A stretch of 64,000 nucleotides of DNA from Pipra filicauda (taxonomy: Eukaryota; Chordata; Aves; Passeriformes; Pipridae): contig NW_024104420.1 of NCBI RefSeq assembly GCF_003945595.2, forward strand, positions 680,201-744,200, written 5' to 3'. The notes beneath the pieces are model-generated. The model was not told the DNA's origin and did not search any database. It worked only from the letters and a program-made list of their open reading frames with translations. The translations under genes were made by a program, and so were the position numbers. Of this stretch, positions 11,901-23,900 are shown one piece after another (the stretch's first letter is position 1; every line of letters starts with the position of its first letter).

Positions 11901-14900
11901 ATGATGATCAATATGGCCAAGGCTGAGATGTTGTTTCAGGGAGTCCTTGTATCTTCTCTTCGGGGCTCCTCTCATGTGGCAGCCGGTGGCAAGTTCACCA
12001 TAAAGCAAGATCTTAGGGAGGTGGTGATCCTTCATCCTGGAGACGTGTCCTGCCCAACACAGCTGTGTTCTCAGCAACATGACCTCTATACTTGTGACTG
12101 CTGCTTGTTCTAGAACAGATGTATTGGTCACATAATCTGACCAGTGGATGTTTAGGATTGTACAGAGACAGCGCTGATGGAAGCGTTCTAGGAGTCGCAG
12201 GTGGTGGCGGTAGATGTCCCATGATTCAGATCCATATAAGAGAGTAGACAACACTATGGCTTTGTAAACACTGATCTTTGTACTTTTCTTCAAGTGTTTG
12301 TTTCACCAAACTCTTTTATGAAGCTTTCTGAAGGCACTATATGCCTTTGCTAACCTGTTGTCTATCTCTCCGTCAGTCTTACTGTCTGAGGAGATGAGGC
12401 TGCCTAGGTAATTTAATCTGTATTTAAAGGATCTGTAAATAACGATGAGTATGAAAGTTTATTACTTTTTTTTGAAAGCTTTTGTGGTTGATATATGACT
12501 CTGTTTATTGTTTTTAAAAAAACCCTATGAATACTTTCTAAGTCCGAATTTTACAGAAATAGGTAATTAACTGTTACAGCATATCATAACTGTAGATGTT
12601 CTTTTAACAGCAAGCACCACTTCAGAATGCAGGATGTCCATTATGCATGATGTATGCAAACTCCTTAATTTTTGTAAATCTGTATTTCAGGTAGTTCTAG
12701 GTAACATTTCCTTGTGACAGCTCACTCAGGCTCTCTACCTGAGGTCTTTAGCATACATTTGACTTGTTTAGGCTCTTCCTAACAAGTCTTTTAGGCTTGC
12801 TTTTGTATAGGTATCTTGTGATCAAATACTCTTAATTTTGTCCTAAATCAAGTTTGAGGTGGCTGGTAACCACTGATGAAATAAGTCTTTGAACTACCAA
12901 TTAAAGCTGACCATATTGCAACTTTTTTGGAAATATTTTATGTTAGCCTTTAGTAGTAGTTCTGTTTGCAGTTCTCTGCCCTGGGTGTTTTGCTTGTGTA
13001 GTTTGGGTCTTCTGAATTAACTTTTTATGAGGCAGCATGTTCTAATGCTAGGGAAGTGCACAAAAGCACTGTGAAACAATATTGGTTCTGTGTTAGAGAA
13101 GGTGAACTCTGCACTCTTTTGAGTCTTTACGTAATTTAATATGGAAATAATATTGCTAATAATCTGTTTTTTTTTTTAAAGAAAATCTCATGTCCACCTA
13201 TAGTCTCAGTAGTTCATCACAATTAATGAGTAAGGATTATATTTTTATTATCTACACCGGTTCATGATTTTAACCAGATATCCTTTTTCTGTTATCAAAA
13301 GGAAATATGGCTATGAGCTTCAAATTTGTCTACAAGGAGGGTTAAAAGTAAAATGAACCATTTGCATTTTATTCTTGTTCAATAGCTTGTTTCTTCTGTG
13401 TGTGTTTATGTACATATAAATATAAACTGCTTTAGATTGCAGCTTCTTACGGAAAGGTGATTTGTATCTTTGAGCCAGTCAGCCTCTTGAAGCAGAACAG
13501 CAGTCATCATAATGTAAGTATTGCATCACTCGTTGATTCGTTTGAGCAGTTATAAAGCCCATATCATTTTTCTGGTTTGCTTTAAAGTTGAAGATTTTTT
13601 CAATGTCTTCTTTTAATGCTAGAATTAAATTGAGACATAAGGTGGTTCTTGGGAAGTGAAAATGGTGGGATAAGGACAGAGACCTGTTATTTGAAATAGT
13701 TTTAAGAAAGAAGGTTTTACTATATTGCTTTGTAGTACTTATTTATGTAGCTCTGCAGCTCATAACTGAAATATTCCAGAACCCAAAAAGACATACACAG
13801 CCCTGTTCTGCAAATAGTGTAGCCATTACAATAGGAATTCCTTTTTCATGTGTTTTACAGTTGTAACTTTAACTTTTGCTTATTAAACTACATGTTTTTG
13901 GCCAAATCTATAATAGTTTCAAAAATCTATGGCTTTTTTAGAGTATCTGACTGAATGCTTATATTTCAGTGTTAGAATGCTGAATAATTCAGTATTTATT
14001 CAGCATAATTCAGTGATTAACATCCAGAATCTTAGTTTCTAAATAATCATATGATTTAGAGCAAGTTATTTAGTCATGCTTCTTACATGAAGAGTAATAC
14101 TCATATAGTCAGAAACATTAGATTCTAATTAAAGTCAGTTTGATTATATGAGAACTTTGACTTGCAGTTGCTCAAAGAGCTTCTCTCTCCCTTTTCATGG
14201 ATTTGGTCTCTCCATTTGTATTAACAAATTGTTTATATGGCCATCTAGTGGATTGCCTTCTTTGTACTAACAAACTCAGTCACGTGATTCTTGGTGTAGT
14301 TGTAAGTTTGTTGTATATTATATATTAATTAAGCAGCTGGCATTGAATATATAAACATATATAATAATTTACATCACTGAAAAGCAGTGGAATAAAATAA
14401 TGGTAAAATGTGAATTCCTAAGCTCATACAAACATTTTAGAATTACTGCTCTCATTTTTGGGCATTGGAACCATTGAATCCATCCTGAATGTTTTTCTAG
14501 ACTGGTAAACAGTACACTTAGCTTGAAACTTCAAAGTTAGTGTAGGCAGGAGAGGAAGCACTCACCATCCATGATTTGCTTTCAAATGTGTATAATTGAA
14601 GAAATATTCTGTTACTTCATTCTTTTGGTTAGCCTCTCTGCAATATTTTGTTCCAGGTTATTTTAAGGTTGTGTCCATCTTACATTTACCAGAATGTACA
14701 GATTCTTAAAAAAAAACAAACCCAACAAAAAAACAACTAGCTTCAGAAATGTTTTGTTTAGATCCTTATTAGCAGATACTTCTTTCTGTTTTCTGCCAAA
14801 CTTTGAGAGATTGAGCAGTCATATTTTAACTTTCACATCTATTTGATGTGATATTTTTGGGGTGGAGGTTGATTACTTTAAAGAAGTCTGTCTTTGAGAA

Positions 14901-17900
14901 TTAAGAGAAAAACATGTTGGTTCTTAATATCATTTTGAGTAATGTATTCAGCTTCTTCTGTAATTCAAGGCATAAAATCTTTGCAGTCTGCTATGGAAAC
15001 AGACCACATAAATGTTTTGTGAATTTAATTCTCAATTTGTTCCAGTGAGTGAACTAAAAACTAAAGATAATTGACTGTCCTGTTGTATATTAAAAAAGAG
15101 GGAGAGGGGGGAGGGAAGAACAATCCTGTATGTTATCCTAAGCTTATTGAAACCCTCTAATTCAACAATGGCATGGATATCAAACACCAGGTGCATTTAA
15201 TACATTTCATTTTTTATATATATTTTCTTTGTTCCAAAATAAAATTACACTTCCCTACTAATGGTTATTTTATGTATGGAAGTTTTTTCAATCTATATTT
15301 TTAAAGTAGGAAGTTAGAAACTTCTATATGTATGGTCATATTAGTGAAAAACTATTTTGTTTCAAAGACAGAATGAATGAATTTTTATTTGATAAGCAGT
15401 AACGTATTTTAAACATCCTTCATAAAAGTTGGAGAATGCAGTGAAGATGTTTTATTTCTATTATTAACAGAAGGAAGTGTTTTCATGCTCATGTTTGTGA
15501 ATGCTTAAAATTTCAGGTGCTACATTATCAATGGCAGAAGAGTGCTCAGATCACACTGGAAGCCGTAGTACATAATCTAACATGGAATCCCACAGGTAGG
15601 AATAGAATAAAAGAAACATCTATCTGTTTGATACTAATTTCTTATATAAGTTTTACCATTCTTCAAGGGACAAGGAAAAGATTTTTGTTTTGTCCTAGCA
15701 TGATGGAGAACACCAAGTGGAGTGAAATCTACCCTTTGTCACTTATTATGGGAGAACCAAAATACTAAGTGCATCTATATTGTCTGACTTGGTTGTTCTT
15801 GTCTCACAAGTTTCTAATGTTTATAACCATGGATTAAATGGTAGTGGTTGCTGAGAAAGAGGAGTGTCTACAGTAGGTGTTTCTTTTAGGGAATTGCTAA
15901 GATTTGGTTAACTTTCACAATTTGAACTGTAGATGCTCAAATCTACCAAAAAAATCTAGAAAAGGTATATCTGCCATGTTTTGGTTTACAGTTTCAGCTT
16001 TGCAAAACTTTTTTTCCCTCTTTCTCTTTAAAGAAGTCTATATCTTCCTACATTTTTTGGAGTTAGATTATTATAAATATTTGTTTTAGGTACTCGCCTG
16101 TTGACTGGTTCCAGTTGTCTTCAACTTTGGTCCAATGTTCCTTTGGAAAACCCTTCTGACAATGACAGTACAGAAAGAACAGATATTGGACTTGGAGAGT
16201 GGAGATGTATCTGGCAATGCAAGTAAGAAATGCATTTAAAAACTAGTAATTCCTGTTTCCTTGCTTATTCATACCTTTCAGATAAAATATCTAATGTAGT
16301 TCAGTGAAATTATATTGCATGCTGTTATTTGATAAATGTTATTGATGTGTGATAAACTTGAATTGTGTCTGCCTTGACTATGTGATGTTTCTTTCTTCTT
16401 ACAAGATCAGTTGTAATTGGTTTTGGGGTAGTTCGTGTTCTTAGGCAGTTCTTCAGTTATACTGAACACCAGTAAAATATTGAGGGGGGTAATGATGGAG
16501 GGGTATAGACAGATGCTCACAGGCCAATATGGTCAGCAAAATGTCTGCTTTATTAGAAGAAAGACACCTTATATACTGCTTATGACTCTCAGTTCTTGTT
16601 CACACTACATTGGATGCATAAGGAAAACATACTTTGTTGTCCACTGCTAATTGGATCACAACAGGTGGTCATAGGAGATGAGAAAACTTGTTCACCTGCC
16701 AAAACTCCTCCTTGGCATTTGACAAAAAGCCACCTTTGTTCTAACTTCAGCTCCCGCAGCCATTTTAACTAACTGTTCACACCCAAATATGCTAAAGCAA
16801 GAGTCACGGAAATGCAAGGGAAATTGTTCACACAATCTCAATATACCGACGGGGGGGCTACTATTGAAACTATCCCAGTAGACACTGTTCCTAGTAGAAG
16901 AAGTAAGGTGAAAGCTGCACAATTGAAAATTATTGTACTTGTAGGACTGATGACAATAAGCTTTCTTCTGTGTTCTGTGTAACATCTCCCTCCTTTCACA
17001 CACCTTTTACTGTTTCTGTGTTCTGGATATTTGGAACAGTCATGCCAAGGTTGATACATTCTGGTTTACTGTGTCTCTGAATGCTCTTCTTGTATTCATG
17101 TTGATTTTAATATTTGTGTCTGTGTATTGGTAGAACAGTTTTAGTTTAGTGCTTCAGTTTATAAGATAGTTTAAATGACGGTCCTTCCTGCTATAGGAAG
17201 ACTTTTCTAGTATCTTGGGTTCGCTGTTTGCTTGGAAGCACTGTTCACTTGGCAGTCTCCTAAATAAGTTTCCCAAAGTGCCTGGCTGGACAGGCTCACC
17301 TGAGGTTATACTTCATGAAGTTTTTAGCATTGCTTGGGCAGTTCTCTGGATGAACCAGAACATCTTTTTTTTAATCCTTCAGTTGTTTCTTTTTCTCTGA
17401 ACTTTTATCAAGGATGTGTTTAAAATCCCAAGATCATCCAAATGACAACTGAAAAATTTCTCTTTGCATACAATGAACTTTCTAAATATAAGAGGTTGAA
17501 GATTTACTCTGTTTATTGTGACACCTTTGGTTGCTCATCTCTCATCCTAATGAGGGGAGAAGTCAGCCTGCAGATGGAATGGCGTGGGGTATGGCTTTAG
17601 AATCTGGGGTTGTGGTACCAGTAGTCAAGATCATACAGGTAGTGCTTTTCCTCTGTCTCTTCTATAATACGTTTTGCATTTTTGTCAGGTATAAAGACTT
17701 ACAGAAGTCATCCTAACTCTCCGCCTGTTTTCCTCTTTAAAACTTTTTGTTCGAGAAGGAGCTAAGTGTTTTCTTCTTTGAACTAGTAGGTCCTCGGAAG
17801 GGTCAACATAACTTGCTTTCTCTGTTCACCTTTTATGCCTGTATGTTTTCTGGCATTTTTACTGCAGTTAGATTTAGAATAGGTTTTTCTTAAGGGGTGA

Positions 17901-20900
17901 TTTTGTGTTACTACTCTTTGCCAGAATAATTTTTAGTGTCTGAAGGAAACATTCCCAAATGTCTTTGTATTTGCCCCAATAGGAGAATTTTGCTTAAACC
18001 CGAGTGGATTTCTTTGATACATGGCTCTTGTAATTGCCTTGCTGTTGTTACTGCACACAATAAATGCATCATGCTTTTGTTGACCTCTTGGTGAACTTAG
18101 TCCTTCCTGAAAATTAGGACTCAACAACTTGATATATATATCTAATAAATTCGAGATGAAAATGTACACTGTATCTGTGCTGCACAATTAAATTCCCCTA
18201 TGTTCTTGTTGCCATTAACAAGCCTGTCACTTAGGCAACAACTCAGTTCTTCAAAACCTGTAAAAGGAGCTCATATATTAGTATTTCCAATTAAAGTAAA
18301 ACACTACAGAAATGAACCACATAATTAGGTTTAGAATATTTTAGCGTGGCATCTTGTATTACTGTCACCATTCGTGTAAAAACTACTTTCACATACTTCT
18401 TAACTTCATTATTCTTTTTACACCTTTTTGTTTTCTGGAGTTGTAGGAAGTATAAGAAATGGAGCTGTCTTTCAGTTAAGTTGGAAGATAATACGGGACA
18501 ACAGACATCAGTTTGAAATCCAAATGATTGCAAAATGGAAGTAGAACAGTTTAATTTGTTAACTGTTTTTCATTTATGATATTTTTGAATATTGGATACT
18601 GTATCACCCTCAGGTTTTCTGGTTTTCTTGTGTGACCACAACAATGTGTTGCATATGAGTTTACCTTCTAGTCCCTTTGGACTTTGTTAAAACTTGTCAC
18701 AAGTTTTGTCACAAAACACAATATACACTTGTATTTAATAATCAAATGACTTTCCTAAATTCAAGGAGAAAAAAACTGTTTAGAATTCTAAAAAAGTTCT
18801 TAAAAATTTTTTCTTTCTGTCTTTTTTTCATAGAACTGCTTCCCAAGTTTGTTTAATGAAATTCTCACCAGATGGGGAGTTTTTTGCTACTGCTGGAAAG
18901 GTAAGCTTTTTTTTTTTCCTGATGGTATTGTACCAATTCTGATAAGCTATTAAAGCAAACAAACAAAAACACATTTTAAAAAAAAAGGCACCTATTTAAT
19001 TAAAAAATTCTTTTTTTCTATTTTTTGGTGTATCTGTCTATGCATCTTTAAGTTTTGGTAAACAGGAATTTGGGAGAAAAGCAGTTTGAAGTATACAGGC
19101 AACACACCACATATTCACTGCTTACTGTTTTAAAATACCCATTTTTAATTGGTACCAAATTATAAGACATCAGAAAAAAAAGAGTTGGGGAATGGGGGGA
19201 GATCTGTGGATGAGATTGCTGCTGGATATCCTTTTAGTGAGGAAATACATTCAGGATTTCACTATTACTGTGACACCATTAGTAAAAAAGAGCTCTCTCC
19301 ATATGTTTTTGTGCAAACGTGTCTGTAAGCCTATTTGTGTACATAGAAGAGAATTCACCCTCCCCTCTATAGGTATGTTCACACATCGTTAATGTCAGTG
19401 TTTGGGGCCAGTCTCACAGTTTACTTCTGTGTGCGGCACTGGGCAGTTTAACAGCAAAAGCAAAACCCCTTGGCAAAATAAGCAAAAAAAATTAACGCAA
19501 AAAGTCAGTCTTGTCTTTTCTCTTCCTGAAACTAACAAACTAATCTTTTATTTATACTCCAAAACTTGTTGAGGTTTGTAAGAGAATAATGTCCTAACAA
19601 GTCAAAGCAGAAAAAAAAAATCAAGATTGTGTGGAGGATAAGTGAACAAATGTGACAAGTACATGCAAGAATTTATATCACTTGTTAAGGAATTTGAGTG
19701 AGATTATTCTGCACATAATACTATTGTCTTTATTTGAGGGGAGAGTCACGCTGACATTGGTCAAAGAGTTAGAATAAGAATGTCCATATCCATCTTGTGA
19801 GAATTTATGGAATTACCGAAGTAGACTGTGGAACAAACATACTGGCTTCAGGTTATTGTTTTAAAAAAAGTAACTGAAAACAGTATAAGCGGTTTTGCAC
19901 AGGTTAGCAGATGCAGGTAGGCATTGAGTTTGTGCTGCCAACTACAGAACCTGGCAAAGGCTGCACAGTTATTACAAAGGAAACAAAATGCTGGTGTGTA
20001 AGATTAATTGGGGCAATGCAATTGCTGAGGTTAGTGAAAACCTGGTTTAAGTGTCACAGAATCCTGAGCAGTAGTAACCTGACAGAATGAGTTTCAGACT
20101 GAAGAATGAAAGACAGTTTTGCAGTCTGGTCTGGTCTGTCTTGGAAGCATGAATGAAAAATGAGTGTGTACATGTAAAGAATGGTTAGAACAGTATTTAA
20201 TTTAGTAATAGAGTGTGGAACTTTGCTGTTTGGATCATAATATGCCTTAATACATGCTTGACAAACAAAGATTCAAGGATGGTTCAGTCTGCAAGTGAAC
20301 CTTGCTTTTGAAAGGCAGTTGTTGTGCATATTTTCACGATTCACTTATGTGCATCAGGAACAGGTGAGTAATGCATATCTTGATTAGTTGTGTTTGTTTT
20401 TTGCTTTAAACTTGCCATTTCAGGTCATCATGCTTGCTTGGAAGAGTAACTTTTAAGGCATTTGCTAATAATAAAGATGTAATAAATCTGTAAAATAACC
20501 TAGATTTCTTTTTCTAGGGAAACTGTATTCCAACTGACTAGCTTCCAACATACGAAGTAGAGTACTAGACTTCCTTGATGATAAATTATATTCTGTGTAA
20601 TAACAAAGAAGCAAGCCCTAATGCTCCATTCTTTTTTTGCTTATTTGGATGTTACATTGGTTGCTATATGTTCTGTGGTGCCTTTAGCCATTTGCTGACT
20701 GAAAGAGCCATTCCAGCCATGTTTCAGATAACTATTAGTTACAAAAATTGTCTGAGTACATGTTTTGTTAAAAAAAAAAAAGTGTTCTATCATTGTCAGC
20801 AATATACATTATATGTATTACATTTTTTTTGATGGGTAGGAGTTAGTATTTATTTTGTAAGTCAAGTTTTAATGGATTCCAATGTTATAGTTTGATAGAA

Positions 20901-23900
20901 TTATTGAAAAATTAATTAATCTGCAAATAACTTCTGTAGGGGTAATACTCTTGCAGAATTTTTGACTAGAATGTCTTATGTCCTGTTGTGTTTTCTTACA
21001 TTATAAACTCACTCAAAGCAAAATTACTGAATAAGTAAGAAAAATTAATAAGCAGGAAAATTAATAACGTATTTTTTTACCATAAATGCTTAAGTCGGTT
21101 ACCTACCTGGAGAATCTGCAAACACATCTTTATTTCTGTGTCTTGTTTTTTCATTTAGTTTTTTGTGAAGGACAATGCTGGTGAGCAAAACAAACTCCCC
21201 TTCCTCCCAGTAGGGTCATCAGTTGATACAGTATTTCAATGCCATTCATATTTAATAGCTGATCAACAACATGAATCTAGAATCAGATTAATTTATCTAG
21301 TCCTTGAAGGCATAATCAATTTTTGTGTATATCTGACAAAAGCAAATCAATTTTTGTGTATATCTGACAAAAGCAGATCGAGCAGTGCTGAGCTTGATTT
21401 TTGACATGGCATCTATGACCTTTGTGTGTTTATCTAACACTTAAATTTGTGCTGGGGGGTTTTGGCTCTTTTCTGCCGAGGTACAATTACTCGTATTAAC
21501 ATTTGAATACCATTTCAAACTAATGCAGCTTGAATTTTTGTGGTTAAAAATTGGCAACTAATCAGGAGGACCAAAATTAAATCCTGTTAGTAATGGCAAG
21601 CAAGTTGAATGGAAGCTCTGCTACTGTGTTTTCTTTAAGATTGAGTCTTAAAGTTGTATTTACTGAACTTGTTTCTGTAAATTGTACTGAATTTGTTTCT
21701 CTGTGTTACTCTGATCACAAAAGTATTTTAAAGACGAATGAAACCTCAAGAGACAAACCCAGAAGTACTTGAAGTGTGTCATAGTCTTATGTGAGGTAGT
21801 TTTATTTACTGTCTTTTCTTTTTTCCTTTCCGCAGGATGACTGTCTTGTGAAAGTATGGTACAACACAGAGAGCTGGCGATCAGCCATAACACCACCTGG
21901 TACCAATCCTGAAAGCCAAGCAAAAGAAATTGATTTTTCATTTGTTTATTTGGCTCATCCTCGGTCAGTAAATGCATTTTCATGGAGGAAGACCAGTAAA
22001 TTCATGCCACGGTCAGTAGTTCTAACAACATGAAGTTCATAAGTTGCCCAAAGAAACCCCTGAACTATACAGTGTTCCCAGCTGTACAGTCAACAGTCAC
22101 ACAAATTGTATGGTTTACTTCAGTTATTAATTTTATACTGTCTGTGTGTGTTCTTGAGAAGTAAGCATCCTCTTACCTGGAAAAGAACTAGAAAGTTAGG
22201 AAGGGAGTCTCACAGACTGACTTAGGCATTGAACTAAATATGAAATCAGATCTTGGAAAATTGTCTCTTTCCATCGTATTGATTGCACTGTCTGAAATGA
22301 CCATTCATTCATTTAATCCCAGCTTGTTCCTTTCCATCTTAATGGAATCAGAGCAAATCAAAATAAGTCCTCTTCCACAAACATTCAAGTATTTTCATGT
22401 ATTGTAATTTCTTTCTCTACCTGGTACAAAAGTAGACCTCTGTCAGAAACAGTATCTGGAAATTCAAGTGAATAATAATTTGGAACTGATATCTTGGGTT
22501 TGAGCTTTTTGGGGTGTATGTTCTGATTCAAAATTACCTGTCCCTAATTTCCACCGGTACTTGCAGTCTCAAACTGAAATAGCGTTAGCATTTCTGTGCC
22601 CTGCAACCATTTTTTGGCTATATTATTCCAAATAGTAGCCAAATTTACGTACCTTTATGTGGAGCAAGTTTATGCTGTCCTTTATGCCACCCTTTAAGCA
22701 GAAGATTTTTCATAAAGCCATTACTATAGTTCTTAAATCACTTCTGAAAATCCATCTGCTCTGTGATTCCTAAGGGAGTTTTGTGCTGACAATCTGGTCA
22801 GATGATCCCTATATCTTTTGAGCCTTAGATAAAGCTCAAGTGTAAACTTACGTGAACTGGAAACCTCTTGATCTGCATAGCTTTTTCCAGTGTTTAGGGT
22901 AATTGGGTTTTTTGGCCAAATATGTAACACAAGTTGCATTTGGAAAAATAGTAATTAAGAAAAAATTCTAGCTTTCAATTGGCTGTTGTATCCCTGGTAT
23001 TACTTGGTTTCTGTCCTTTGTATATGTAATTTTGTAAGTGGTAGATAGCAGTAAGATCTGGAATTAAGAACAGGTATCTAGAATATTATTAGCTTTTTAT
23101 GTGAAGAGCTTTAAAATGAAAAACATAAATTTTGCTATTACAAGTATGAATTATTCTTTAAATTGAAATCCACGATTTGCTGTTGCACTGTTATGTGATG
23201 AAGTTTGAGGTAATTTATAGTCAGATACTTGAACAGATAGGAAAGCCTTTGATACATCATTTGTTTTCTTAAGAATATATTGATAAGTTTTTCTTGCATT
23301 AGTATGTTTAAGTTACTTGGTGCAATTCCAAAAAGTGTTTGGAACTGTTGGTTTGTTTTGATGCTATGTAATAGTAAGCAGCTTTTTCATACCTTAAATT
23401 TTCTTTCTTTAGTGGTGCTGTCTGCAATGTACTCCTGACTTGCTGTAAGGATAATGTTTGTCGTCTCTGGGCAGAGACTTTATTACCCAATGACAGTTTG
23501 TTGTATGGTGGAGGATACAGCAATTGGAGTGAAGCTGTGAACTTCACAAATAACTTCAAGAGAAATATTTCAAGCAAAGAAAAAGTGCAAAGTGCTTTAG
23601 AGGTAAGAACTGAAGTTGAACAGTGACAATAAACACTTGTACAAACATGTAATTTTAGGTTTATAATTATAAACTCAGATATGTATCATAAACTGAAATC
23701 CTTTATACCAGAGATGTGGATAAAAATGCTATAACAGGGTGAGTTTCTTTGAAATCTTCCTTGGGAAATCTAAGCTGACAGCTTTCCTACTGAACTTCTC
23801 ACATTAGAAGAGACACTGTTCTAAAGTCCCAGCTGCCTATTTTGGTCTGATGACTGAAGAAAAATGCTTTACCGTATCTAGTTCAAAGGGCTAGGAACAG

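Larger units (their letters stand above)
8960..13435 (+). other. DMXL1: DMXL1 intron 2
   Basis: A 4.5-kb intron from GTATGT to a TTTAG acceptor. It holds an antisense CR1 fragment (about 10440-11035) and an antisense reverse-transcriptase remnant of another LINE type (about 11570-12420), listed separately. The rest is AT-rich sequence in which I recognise nothing. Confidence 0.85.

Noticed and set aside
16838..17059. Minus-strand ORF with a hydrophobic stretch across the LTR border, as a possible viral envelope end
   Set aside because: The hydrophobic part falls inside the LTR and nothing in it matches a recognisable envelope feature.
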